Shown here: positions 1 to 11,948 of the stretch, in pieces
Numbering within the stretch: position 1 is the first letter of the stretch
How the letters are laid out: each line of letters opens with the position of its first letter
Assembly (NCBI RefSeq): GCF_030272615.1
Contig: NC_081406.1
Span: 462,420,072-462,484,071 of the forward strand
DNA from: Cryptomeria japonica
Taxonomy: Eukaryota > Streptophyta > Pinopsida > Cupressales > Cupressaceae
Direction of reading: 5' to 3'
Length of the DNA: 64,000 bases
The notes under the pieces: model-generated
Told to the model about the DNA's origin: nothing
The model's input: the letters and a program-made list of their open reading frames with translations, nothing else
Databases searched by the model: none
Made by a program: the position numbers and the translations under genes

Positions 1-3000
1 TGAATGGCTAACTAGGCAAAAGCCCCTACTTTTGGAAGACATGCAGTATGCCAGCATAACTTAGTAGGCTAGCAGGTAGGTACAGGGGTCTGTATCAAAG
101 AATTATACCCCTCTTTCACTGAATAGGAACAAGCCGCATTTTTAATCCAAACCAATGAATTCTCTTTATATTGAAAAACTATAGGTCTCTTGCGAAGTTC
201 TTCAATAAAATCTAAAATAATATTAATGTTAATAGCCAAGGGAGGGATTTCTTTCCATTTTACAATTTCACAAGGTCCTGAAGTGTCAATGATAAAATAA
301 TCTACAACAGAAGGTCCCCAAAGAGAAGAAAGGATTATTGGCAAAGGGGACCAATCTTGGATAGATGAGAGAGTTGGGTGCCCATTCCAAACTTCATCCC
401 AAAAATGAGCCTTTCTCCCATTATGGACAACCCAGGATAAATGAAGCAAAATCACCTCTCTACATGAAATCAGAAAATTCCAAAATCCAGAGCCCTTCGG
501 AAGGGAAGTTGCAGTAAAAATCCTTTCTCTTGGTGAACCCCTTAAATATTTAGCAAGCACAATGGAGGCCCATTTGAAACTAGGAGCTGTGTATAATTTC
601 CAAATTAACTTAGCCCCCAAAGCCTTGTTTTGAATAGCCAAATCACGAATTCCCACCCCCCTAGCTCCTTGGGATGACAAACTTTATCCCATGCTAAAAG
701 AGGAATCTTATTCCTTCCTCCTAAATTATCATTCCAAAGGAAGGACCTGAGGGATACCTTTAAACGCTTAACAAATTGAGAGGGAGCCTGGAGAATAGAC
801 ATTAGATATGTAGGTATAGCACTCAAGACTGGTTTAACTAGTAGAATTTTGCCTACCAATGTTAACCATTTATGATTCCAGGAGGAAATTCTAATGGAGA
901 TAGAATGAACAATTTTGTCCCAAAAAGAGTTCTTATCTGCCCCAAGAAAGAAGGGAATAACTAAATACATGCAAGGGAAATACCCAACTTGAAAGTTCCA
1001 AAAGTGGATAAGATTATTCCTAACTAAAGTGGGGACATTGACAAAAAAGATTTTGGACTATCCCTTATTAACCTTTTGACTAGAAAAGGCTGAATAGTCA
1101 GAGATAACTTTCTCAATAGCTCGTGCTTCTGTCATAGTGGCCTTCCCAAACAAAAGTGTATCATCAATGAATAAGAAATGAGATTGTGAGGAAGGGAATC
1201 TATTCTGATACCTGACCACCGACCCACAGTCGTAGCATTAGAAATAGCCCTACTTAATGCTTATGCCAGAATAACAAACAAAAAGGAGACAAGGGATCCC
1301 CTTGCCTAATACCTCGAGAGGAAGAAAAAAAACATGAGGGAGTCCCATTAATCAATACTGAGAAGTAGGTGGAGGAAATGCATGAATAAACCCACTTAAC
1401 CCAACACCTTGAGAACCCAAACCGGTTCAAAATAGCAAGCAAGGATTGCCAATTGACATGATCATACGCTCTAAGCATGTCTAATTTAAGGATCATTGCT
1501 GACACCTTTTGGTGAGAAATAGAATGCAAAATTTCATGAGCAACAATGGCTCCTTCAGGGGTCTCTCGACCAGGCACAAAACAACCCTACTCTACCAAAA
1601 TAATCCAAGGAAGGAGTTTAGATAATCTATCTGAAATTGCCTTAGTAAAAATTTTGTATACTATGGTACACAAGGCAATTGGATGAAAGTCTGAAAAAGA
1701 TGTAGGATTATCTACCTTAGGGATGATCGCAATAAGAGTAGCATTTATTTCTCTTCGAATCACCCTATTTCTTCTAGACTCCTCCAAGGCTAACAACACA
1801 TCTTTCCCTATAAAGTCCCAACTTTTCTGAAAGAATAATGCCATAAATCCATCCGGTCCTGGTGCCTTTTCTGGGTGCATGGAAAAGACTACCTCTTTTA
1901 ATTCAGCCAAGGAAAAAGGGGCCATCAGCATCTTATTATCTTCTTGAGAGACAAGGGGAGGGATCAAATTTACAAATCCCTCATCAACCACTATTGGCTT
2001 TGCTGAGAGAAGGGATTTAAAAAACCTAACAGCTTCAGAAGCTATTTCATCTTCCTCTAGCAGAGTATTCCCATTGGAATCTACAATACAAGAGATTCGA
2101 CTACGTAGTCTCTTGAGCTTAGAGGAGGAATGAAAGAATTTGGTAGTTTGATCACCCTCAGAGAGCCAAAGATCCCTAGATTTCTATCTCCAATAAGATT
2201 CTTCCCTAGCTAGAATCTCACTCAACTAAGCATTCAATGATTCAAGGTCGTCATACATTGCAGCAGACATACTAGAAGCAACAACTTTATTGTTAAGTTG
2301 CTCAATCTCCTCCTGAATCCTAGCCTTTTCCCCAAAGATATTCTTAAAATGTTGAATGTTCCAATCCTTTATTCTTATCTTCAAGAAGCCCAATTTTTTG
2401 ACTAGCTGAAACATCCTAGACCCAGGAAAATAAGGGGCTGAATTCCACCAAGATTTTAAGGAAGGCAAAAATGATTGATCCCTAAACCACATTGGCTCAA
2501 ACTTGAAAGGTAACATTTTAGGAGCTCTATCCTCAAAAATATCAAACTAGATAGGAAAATGATCAGAGCCGGTAAAGGGAAGGATTGAGGATACAAAATC
2601 CTGCCCCGAACTAAACCAATTCTCTAAAACCAAAAAATGATCTAGCCTTTCCAAAATTTGAGAAAAGTCCCTACGCATATTAGTCCAAGTAAATGAACCA
2701 TTAAGAGGCATACAATCAACTAGACTCAAGGACTGAATGAAGTTGCAAAAATCTGAAATGACACATTTGTTAGGAATAATTCATCCAACCTTTTCATTCA
2801 AACTTGCAATTGCACTGAAATCACCCCCAAAAATTAGAGAAACATTCTACAAAGGAGTAGCGAGAGTAATCAAGGAATATCAAAGCATTCTTTTCTCTAT
2901 AATCCCAGAAGGGCCATAAACATTAAAAAGCCAAAATTTTAAATTAGATGTTCTACTCTTAACTATTCCAAGCATCCAATTAGATGATGACGCAACTAAT

Positions 3001-3239
3001 GAGAAGTGAATAGCAGAATCCTTCCAAATAATAGCCAACCCACCCGATGCCCCTAAAGAGGGAGATGAACAAAAGTTCCAAACTTTCCAAGAGGAGAATA
3101 ACCTATCTGCCGATTGCAAATTAAGCTTAGTTTCTTGTAACAGCACCAAATCACACTTCATTAAATCTAATTGTGACTTAATCAAGCATTGTTTGTTAGG
3201 GGCATTTAAGCCCCTAACATTCTAGGATATTAACCTCAT
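1..3239 (-). pseudogene. LINE ORF2, endonuclease-reverse transcriptase, multiply broken
   Basis: Start codon at 3239 (MRLIS), followed by an in-frame TAG at 3222-3224 where this family normally has Trp (sWNVRGLN). The endonuclease motif LVLLQETKL lies near 3130 and GGLAIIWK near 3030. RT blocks follow: EKAPGPDGF (about 1880-1855), SRGIRQGDPLSPF (about 1320-1285), and a catalytic box FLFIDDTLLFGK (about 1185-1150). The last has Ile where most RTs have Ala before DD. SSWNHKWLTLVGKILL (about 880-835) is the post-RT region. At 60-1 the reading resumes after a stop with CLPKVGAFA then TAG then LA, the start of a zf-RVT domain with Trp changed to stop. Roughly seven frame breaks in all. Clearly a dead copy; the family call is safe. 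Confidence 0.9.
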
Positions 3240-3276
3240 GTTTCTTGAGGGGAGGCCTCAGCTCCCCTCAAAGAAT

Positions 3277-5225
3277 TCAACGAGATGAAGGAAGCACCCC
3301 AACCAAAAAAACCTTATGAAGAATACGTTTAGTAGCTAGAGCTCTTGTAATAGGGGGATTGAAAGGTTTCTTTGACCTCTTCTTCTTCGAAGTTTCTAAG
3401 GAAGACAAAATAGTAGATTGAATCCCTATAGCAATTTCTAAATTTGCTTTAACATGTTTAGGCTTACGCCCCCTTTTCCCTAGATTAGACAAGGGTGAGG
3501 AAGGAAGCAGAGGAGTTTGAACCAAAGTAAGCCCTGAAGCAACCACCACATTGGTCTTATCTCCCCAATTCTCCTCTTTGTCTGAGGCCACCGGAGGTAA
3601 TGGTGACACAAGTCCTGGAACCACCAATGCCTTCTCCCTATGAAGGAGATCAAAAGGGTTATTGATGGGAAAAGTAGCCAAATCATTCTCCAAAACACCT
3701 AAATCCACTGAAATTGAGGAGATAACCTTATTAGCTAAAGGGGAATCTAGAAGAGTCTTATTAGTATTAGCTAAATCCTGAACCTGAGCAATGAGAAGGT
3801 CATTCGAGGCAATGTCCACCGAATTAACATTTTCACCCTCATGCTCTAATAAAGTCCTCTCATTTCATGTAGCTACAACACTTATAACTTTCTATGGAAA
3901 ACTAGGGGAACCTATATCCGCCCCTACCCTAATGCCCAAGTCAACCGTAGGCTCAGAGATGCCCAGATCCACCCTGGTTTGAGAAGATGGGACCAAATTA
4001 GAGACAGAAGGTTTGTTTAACAAAAGAGCATTAGAACGGCCAATCCTCATGTAATGAATATAATTATTGAGAGCCATTTCAAAATCCATAGCAGAGACGG
4101 GTTTGTTCACAATGGGAGGAGGGTTGAAAGTAGAACCAGACAATTATTTTTTTTCCCAAGTATGAGGTTCCACATTTTCCACAAACGAAGAATCAGATTC
4201 CCCCGAACCAAAATGGATAGATTTCATGTGAAAAAAAATTGGGGAGTCCATAACTACAACAGATAGACCAAAAACCCTCGAATCTTTAACCAAATTTTGC
4301 CACCATAAAACAAAGGGAGACCTAATATTACAAAAAATTGGCGGCTGAGTATTAGGGCAAGTTAACACACAAATTTTAACAACCAGAACCCCATCCTCAA
4401 GCAATGAACAAGACATCAAGAATTTACCCAAAGAATCCCCAATTTTTGATAATATATCAAATTCAAATAATTCCGAAGGTAAGAGTGGAAGTTTAAACCA
4501 CACAGGGACCTGTTTTGGACCAACTCTAGAAAATGCCAAAAACGGTTTCCAACTTTCCACAAAAATCAGGTTTCTTCCAAGCCAAAAAAATGAAGAACTT
4601 AGAGCCTTATCCCTAGCAGATGCTGAGTTGAATATAACAAGAAAAGAGCTTACAGAAAGCACATGTAGCATACCATAGAGCGTGAATTTTACGGTGAAGC
4701 TTGAAAAGGGAAATAGAATCACCCCAGACCTGAATCACAACCGCAAGCTGTTGGAGATCCATAGCTTTCTTTCCCAAAACGACATCCGAAGCATCAATCA
4801 ATGAGATCGAAACTAGAGTAGGCTGCAAAGGTAAAACCAAACTCTGTACATGACCCCCCCACATCCTTAACCAAGTTTACAGAGGTATTCGCAAAATGAT
4901 TTTGTGCCTTATTTTTCTTTTGTTTGCCTTTATGTCGAGCTCCTTGATTTTGAGCCCATTTTTTATCTTGCCAAAAAAACCCTCTGAAGTAAGCTGAGGA
5001 AGGAACAAATTGAAATGTCTTTTCCTCCAACGGCCAAGTGGGTGAAGCCAACACATCTACCCATCTACCTTCATGAAAAACCCATTGTGGCACATGTCTA
5101 GCTTGAGCGCCAAAAGAGTCTTTTAGGGGGAGCAGATCAGACACCGCCTCATGCCCTGAACGTAGAGCCTTCTGCCTACCCTGTGCATCAAACCCTAAAC
5201 TTTGCACATCCCAAAAATTTGCCAT
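3277..5225 (-). pseudogene. LINE ORF1, DUF4283-like RNA-binding protein, frameshifted
   Basis: Start at 5225 (MANFWDVQS). The N-terminal piece (5225-4860) contains a basic run (KGKQKKNKAQ). A frameshift at the C-tract near 4853-4860 moves the frame, and another near 4720 leads to the block at 4722-4144 with WLGRNLIFVESWKPF and VPVWFKLPLLPSELF. These match the 'W.p.F' and 'vWv.lPgLP' hallmarks of plant LINE DUF4283 proteins. The tail (4143-3277) is low-complexity, with a basic cluster (KKKRSKKPF, about 3385) and a serine-rich end. I see no zinc knuckle. Such proteins are thought to coat LINE RNA. At least three frames are needed, so no functional product is expected. Confidence 0.75.
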
Positions 5226-5226
5226 C

Positions 5227-6787
5227 CCACTATTTTATGTTGTGACTACAATATTTTATAGATAAATTTAGATTTGAGATGGATATTAAAATAAAACAAC
5301 AGAAGTAAGTTGAATTAAAAAGACTGATATTTAACACTCGCTAAAAAATCCATCATTATTTCAATCTTGTGCCTCCAATATATCTGATTAGATATTCTCA
5401 AATTAAAATGTACCAAATAAAATTGTCTTTTCATATTTAGACTGAAAAGAACTTGCTCACATTTCTCTAATGAACTTGTATATTTATCATGATAATTAAA
5501 TGCAAAACTATTCTGAGCAGTGTTATGATCCTCTCCAAAAACAAAAAACAAAAACCATGCTCAAAATATCCACACTCTTAATTATTTTGTTGTATTTTAC
5601 AATAAAAAATGCACAAAAAAGACCATTCTCCTATCAAATTCAATTCATAATTTTCAGAAAACCCATTTATCATCAAAGAGTTTCTTCTTTTCTATTCGAA
5701 ATGACCTTTCCAATATACAAATATACCATGATAAGAAGAAACATTACAAACTACATATACACAAAAGAAAAATATATAATTTTCTAAATATTACTCTTTT
5801 TAGTTATATTTTACAGAACAAAAAATAGCTATTCAGTCATTACATTTAACCCCCATCCTCAAACAGTCAATCTGTCAATTTGTGATAATTTTTAGGGATT
5901 TAACAACATTAATTTGCCAATACGATATTCTAGATTGACGTAGCACACATCCCACCATTTTAAAAGAATAATATTTAACTATTTTGTAGCAATCGAGGTG
6001 GTTGTAAAGAAAAATTATGGAAGTAGATTGTCCAGCAAAATGAACAAAATAAAAGTAGGTGTACATTTGTTTCCAGCATACGAATGTTTGGTAAAATCAT
6101 TCATGGAAGATGTAGTGACCGCAAAAAAAAGTCAAGTTATTTGATTTGTCAAAGATTTTGATTTTTCAAATATTTAGAAAAGAGTGTCACCCAAAAGAAT
6201 AAGAATGATGACAAATTGTACCAAAAAATGCATACATAGCAAGTTGTTGCAGATGTCAGTCATGAAGAATAAGTGGCATTGATGGAAGGGTTGTGTTAGT
6301 AAAGATTTTGAAGTTTGTCTTTTTTGTCTATGTAGTGCATGGGTTTAGAAATTTTGAAAGCTTTATCATTCAATCTATTTTGTGACATTTATTTATTTCA
6401 TTAAAAAAAAATGAAAATAATTTATAATTTTATAAAAAAAATATAAAGAAAATAATTTGCATTTTTATTAAAACAAGATTTAAGTTTCATACATTCATTA
6501 ATTCTTCGCGATTTTCTTTTTTTTATAATTGATTTGTGGACTTTACATATCATTGGCATTATAAGTCTTATCATTTGACTATGACTCATGGAGTTCATAT
6601 AAATTGGGTCTATCGACCTCAAGGACTCACTTGGATTGAATAGATTATACATAACAGAGGTTAACTTGTTACTTTAATGCTCAATTAGACCCCATAAGGG
6701 TCTTATCAAAATTGAAAGACATCACAAATGTCAATCTCAACTTAACAACAATTTGATACAAATGTCAATCTCATGCAGATAGTTGGA
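5227..6787. other. AT-rich intergenic DNA, no gene seen
   Basis: About 1.5 kb between the LINE start and the D1 LTR. The ORFs here are short and low-complexity, with no recognisable motif. It may include a LINE 5' UTR next to 5226. Confidence 0.5.
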
Positions 6788-6988
6788 TGTTGGCATTCTA
6801 CACTATTATGAGAATAATTGATGTTGTCATTGATGGCAACCATCTGGCAACCAAATGGAAAGTCACCGGCAATTGATTTCTACATGTCCGGCACCAACAG
6901 GCACTTCAGCGGCATTCAGATTACATCGGCAACAAAGCATACGGGCACTCCAACCGACATGGTATATTGTAAAAGACTCATATATGTA
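6788..6988 (+). repeat. D1 5' LTR, left part
   Basis: First 201 bp of the LTR (TGTTGG start), holding the TCATTGATGGCAAC box at 6827-6840. It aligns with the D2 LTR start at 37420. The gypsy-type insertion cuts it in a TATA-like stretch (CATATATGTA, 6979-6988). Confidence 0.8.
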
Positions 6989-8652
6989 TGTAGCGTCGTA
7001 AATTGTACGCACTTGCTAGGGTGGTACAATTTCACACCTAGTTTAGCACCCGCCTTGGCGCATTTTGCATTTTGCATTGCATTTCCCCTTTAGCACTTAA
7101 TTAATTAAATTAATTAGGTCTAAGGTTCTATTTCATCATCTTCCATATCATAAAGTTTGGCCCTTTTCATTAAAGTGTGCCCCTTTCATTTTATTCCTCC
7201 AATACATCATTTAATCAAAAACCCTAATTAGGTCCTATTTTGATCTTGGGGGCTTCATTTCGGGGGTCAAAACATCTCAAAATCACCTGTAACTTCAGGA
7301 TTCGCTCTATAATCATCATATCCGACGGCTCTGAAAATTTGGTGAAAAGTTGTCGAGACCATGGCGCCCGGCGTGCACATGGTCCCGGACATTTTTCCCA
7401 AAATTTCAGGAGCGCAATCCAATCATAAAATAAAGCTTAACCAAAAGAAATTGGTGGGAGATTCAATCTCTAGGTCGGCCAAAAGTTGAAATTAAGACCT
7501 AGGCTTTCATATATAAGAGCTCTCTTTCTTCATTTGAAAGGATCAGAGAATTTGGTTTCAGGGACCTTCTATGCAGCGAAAGAGCAGATCTTTGAAGACT
7601 TCAACAACATTCAACATCCATCCATCAAGCATCTATCAATTTCATTCATCCATTTAGGGCTTTGAAGGCATTGAAGAACAATAAGGGATCACTGACTGAA
7701 GATTGGCTTGTACCCCTCCCTTGGGGTTGGGTATGATTTCATGTTGTTTTCATGTCTTTGCATAAGCTTCATCATATCATTTGTATTCATTCTTTAGATC
7801 ACTTTACATCTTGATTTGGAGCATTTACATTATCATGTACAAGCAATTAGGGTTTACTTTCTAGGTTGCTCTAGTTTGCTTACTTGCATTTTGGGATCTT
7901 GCACACACACAAGGTCTGCACACACTACTTTTACAATACAACTTGGCTATTCATGGAGGTGGAAACCACCAAAGCGGGGGTTTGACTAAGGCAAAACCCT
8001 ATATAGCCACCCACCATACCTTTTTAGATATAAGTGCAGGTTTTGGGATTCAGACGACGCCATAAGTTGCAGATCCAACGGAAGCAGACCGAGACAGAAC
8101 AACACACCAAATTTTAGAGCAAAAGACTAGGACAGGGGCATGGGGTGCTCTGGTCCTGCCAGGATAGGGGCGTTGGGCGCCTTGGTCCCTGGGACAGGGG
8201 TGCTGGGCGCCCTGGTCCTTCTGTCAAACAACAAGTTTCAAACAGCTTTTCAGGTTGCAGAACAGCAGTTTTAGGAGTAGTTTCAGGGGCAGTATCAGGA
8301 CAGTGGCGCTTGCACCCCCATCCTGAACATTTTCACTCAGATTTTAACTCTGGGTACGCATCTGCATTCTTGTCTTGTCCTTGTGTTTACAACTTTCCAT
8401 TATTTAATCTTAATTCTGCAATCTTGTTACTAGTTCATACTTACACTTTAGGGTTAATAGTTGAACTTGTATCATTTTATCTTTCAATTACAACAAAGGA
8501 ATAGAAATCCTAATAGTTAGCCCATGGCTCTCTCTTCCACAAAAAGAAGTAGCCAATTGTGTGATACCTCTAGGCTCTTTCGTATTCCACAATGTGTGTC
8601 AAAAGGTAGGATTAGGACATGTTAGCCTAGTCTCGCTTTTTCCCCTTACACA
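6989..8652 (+). repeat. Ty3/gypsy-type element 5' LTR (1664 bp)
   Basis: Starts TGTAGCGTCG and ends CTTACACA. Carries three copies of a GC-rich ~30-bp unit (about 8139-8225); the 3' LTR has two, which accounts for nearly all of the 31-bp length difference. Confidence 0.93.
7508..7518 (+). promoter_or_regulatory. Candidate TATA box of the Ty3/gypsy-type LTR
   Basis: CATATATAAGA, followed by GCTCTCTTTCTTC, is preserved in the 3' LTR (about 14287-14297). It is the best TATA-like site in the LTR. A second candidate is CCTATATAGC near 7998. Confidence 0.45.
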
Positions 8653-8670
8653 TTTTGGTGAACCTTATGT
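8653..8670 (+). other. Candidate primer-binding site of the Ty3/gypsy-type element
   Basis: Right after the LTR comes TTT then TGGTGAACC (8656-8664), which could pair with a tRNA 3' end reading GGTTCACCA. It is not the initiator-Met site used by the copia elements here, and the tRNA was not identified. Confidence 0.4.
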
Positions 8671-8822
8671 GAATCTTATTATTGCTTTCTCTTGCATTAC
8701 ATTTGTTAGATCTAAATCTAGATTTAGCGTGTTTCATTTAAGTTTCATAAAAAAAAAAAAGGTGTGTTTTGTTTCTTTGCATTGTGCGTTTAAGTTTTAT
8801 GCAATTTTTTTTTAATTTCAAA

Positions 8823-11800
8823 ATGTCAGATTTTTATTTGCAAGATGTTCATATTTGTGATGATTATGAGTTAGATGAAGCTTTAGATGAGTTTTTGAAC
8901 CCTAAAGATACCAAACCTTCATTTTACCAAAAACTCATAAACATTGTTACTATGCCATTTCGTTGTGATTAGAAAGATAAGTCGAATGATTCCTCTGAAG
9001 GGTACATTCCTATCAACTCTTCCACTGAATCTAGTAACATGGTTGTTTTCAATGATCCCCTCTATGAAGAGATATCTCCTTTTGAATCAAAAGATAAACC
9101 TTTTAATAGATATGATCATGCTTTGTTGTATGATGCCCTTGATGACCTTGTGGCTCCTAAAAAATGCTCCCTTCATGAGGATCCTTTTGTGCAAGAAGAT
9201 GACATTATCCCTACATTTCCTAGTGAAGGCACTTCTTTTTCCAACAAAATTCCCACTAGAGATGATTAATTAATGATAAATGCTTACCCTTCTCCTAAAG
9301 TTGGTCTTACCCATAAGCATCCCTTAGACAAAGAAGATGAAACAATAAGCAATTTCCTTAATTCTCTCTCCCCTAAAGATCATATTGAACATATTTTGAG
9401 GAAAGAGGATGAGTTTAACACATCTATTGATGCTCTCCCTCCTAAGGATGAGGAATTAATAAACAATGTTATCTCCTCTCCCGAAATTGACAATACTTCA
9501 AACATTCCTTTCAACCACTTCACTTTTTGGGATGAACCATTAGAAGAAGATGTAGATTATTCTCTTCCCCATGAGAGAACCCTAGCCAAAGGGGATGAAA
9601 TCAAGATTGAAAACTCCCTTGATAGTTTCTCACCTTCCTTGAATCTCAATCATTCTCCCTCTAAAAATAAAGCATCTCCCTCTCCTCAACTTGGTTCTAC
9701 TCATAAGGAAACCCTAGTTCAAAACAAGATGGTTAACATCTCTTTCAAAGATCTCCCTCTCAAAAGTGAGACTTTAGAGAGTAATGTTGATCCTTCTCCT
9801 AGAGAGTTTATTCCCCATGTAGATCCTTTGAAGATAGAGGATGATATGACCTTTCCTAGTATTACTCTTCCTACTGGAACATCAATGCCTACCCCTTGTC
9901 TCTCTCCTAAAATTGATTTAATCTATGATAAGATTTTAGTGCAAGAGAAGACTATCAATAATTCTTCCAACACTTTTGTTCATTCCTCTAAACCATCCTC
10001 AATCAATTTGATACGTGTGAATGAAACACCTAACAAACCTCTCTTCACTGTCCAAGGTGCCTATCCTTCTCAAAATTCTCAACCTTTGAATAAGCCTATC
10101 TTAGTGGTCCAAGGTGGTTATGCTGATGATTCTTTTTGCACTCCTAAGAAACCTATTATTACTGTGCAAGGAGGTTATTCTACTAAGAGCCCTTATGAGT
10201 ATGCTAAGCAACTGACTAGAGAGAGTTATAATGCGGTTGCTCATACCTATAACACAAGAAACAATAGGCAGCCTAATCCTCCTCTAGTTATCCCAACTTC
10301 ACTTCCTCCTTCCCAACCTATTCTCCCTCAGGCTCCTTGGATTTCACAAGTTCTTGGTAAGGAATATGATCTCATAGAACAACTTAAAACTACTCCTGCT
10401 AAGATATCCCTTTGGGATTTGATCCAAACTTCTTCCGCTCATCATGGAATGTTACAAGATGCCTTGAAAGATTTGAATGTTCCTCCACCTAATACATCTA
10501 GTAATATAGTGTCTTTGGTTAACTCTGTGATGAATCCTAAAGCTCAAATTGTGTTCACACAAGATGAGTTGCCTACTAGTGAAATTCAACATCAATATGA
10601 TCCCTTGATGATTGTGGTTATCATAAATGACACTGCTATAAGACAAACACTGGTAGATAATGGTTCTGGCCTTAATGTGTGTAGCATTAATCTATTGCAT
10701 AAGATGAATGTGGATACATCCCTTATTGAGCCTGACTCTTGTCCCATTTGAGGCTTTGATAATGTGGCTAAGTCTTCATTAGGTATTATCACCTTACCCA
10801 TCACAGTGGGACCTGTTACTTTTCCTACTCCTATCCATGTTATGTCGGGAAATCTAACATACAACTTGTTATTAGGAAGACCTTGGATTCATAGTATGCA
10901 AGCTGTCCCCTCTACATTGCATAGACAAGTTAAATTTATTTATAATAATAAGACATATACCTTGATAGGTGATACTAATTTTCAAACTTGTTTGCAAACA
11001 TCTACTTCCAAAGGGAGTTCTTCTAAGCCTTCCTCTTCTAGTGATGACTCGTTAAACAAGATACCTATGGATGAATCATCACCCTCTGATAATCAAAATT
11101 CTTTGGATGAGTCCGAAGTTCCTGAAGAAGATTTTTCTCAACTTGTATCTACACATGAAAAGGCTTTTGATCCTGAGAAGGTTCTCGCAGAAGACGATTG
11201 GGGATCTCTTGATTTTAATCCCACCTTTGTAGGTGAGTATAGGGTTCCTCCTAGAGAGCTTAAAGTTAAAAAGAAGGAAGAAACTAGAGATCAATCTGTC
11301 ATACCTGAACCTATGAGCAATAATTTTGTGGCCGCTTCTCAAACTTCTTCTCCTCACACCTCTAATTCTGAAGGACTTGATTCTTTGTCTTATGAAAAAC
11401 CACCTTTTCTTTCTGAAATGGCTAATTGTTATGGTCATGGTTTCCATATTTTGGCTAAGAGTGGCTATAGTGGAAATGGTTGTGGTGCAAATGAACAAGG
11501 AATTAAAGTTCCTTTAGAACATAACATGCATGAATATTCATTTGGACTTGGATATAATCTTTCTAAGCCCACCAAAGCATCTAAAAGACCATCTCTCAGT
11601 GTGAATGCTATATTTAGTAGTGATGATGATCTCACTTCAACTAAATCATCTTCTACTTCTATCAACTCTCATTCCCCTCATAAGGAAATCTTGGCGATGA
11701 ACAAATCTCTTTATGACTCCCCTCAAATTTCTAAATCCACTTATGAATCTTTATCTCCTATTCATCATAAAGTCCTTTCCTCCAGGGATAAGGCTCTAAT

Positions 11801-11948
11801 AAATTACACTCATCCCTCTTCTAAGATTTCTTGTGACTTTTCTTCTTCAATTTTTATCACTTTATACATGTTTTTGATCTCACTTATAGTTGAGCATTTA
11901 GCATGTCATATTCAAATACCTCATTTAGTCTATCATGTCTTTAAATAA
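8823..11948 (+). pseudogene. Ty3/gypsy-type gag/protease polyprotein with G-patch-like segment, three stops
   Basis: One frame runs from ATG 8823 to 11948 (about 1,040 codons), broken only by TAG 8970-8972, TAA 9267-9269 and TGA 10749-10751. The last probably replaces Arg (CPI-stop-GFDNV). The first ~570 residues are acidic, Ser/Pro-rich, gag-like and not recognised as a known fold. Three spaced repeats of a KP(I/L)xxVQGGY motif lie at about 10033-10180. A retropepsin domain follows: LVDNGSGLNVCS (active-site Asp, about 10650-10685), then YNLLLGRPWIHSM (about 10861-10900). A G-patch-like segment, YSGNGCGANEQGIKVPL to FGLGY, lies at about 11460-11560. Protease plus a glycine-rich G-patch linker is known from plant Ty3/gypsy polyproteins, where RT normally follows; here the frame ends with no RT. 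Confidence 0.85.

Larger units (their letters stand above)
1..5226 (-). mobile_element. LINE (non-LTR retrotransposon), truncated by the window edge
   Basis: Minus-strand, L1-like plant LINE. Read from 5226 down to 1 it holds a DUF4283-like ORF1, then ORF2 with an AP-type endonuclease, a reverse transcriptase and the beginning of a zf-RVT domain at the left edge. The 3' end and poly-A tail lie outside the window, so no target duplication can be checked. Both ORFs carry several frameshifts and stops, so this is a dead copy. Its 5' boundary is set only by the first ORF1 methionine at 5225; any 5' UTR would lie in 5227 upward and cannot be told from the flank. Confidence 0.9.

Noticed and set aside
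8145-8504. 119-codon plus-strand frame, repeated in part at 15059-15253
   Set aside because: It lies inside the two Ty3/gypsy-type LTRs and is duplicated only because LTRs are duplicated. No domain, and no support as a gene.
11079-11498. 139-codon minus-strand frame opposite the Ty3/gypsy-type polyprotein
   Set aside because: Antisense shadow of the G-patch region. The plus strand has clear protease and G-patch motifs in one long frame.
8823-11948. Possible host G-patch/aspartic-protease gene
   Set aside because: It lies between perfect LTRs with a target duplication and carries LTR-element protease motifs, so it belongs to the element.
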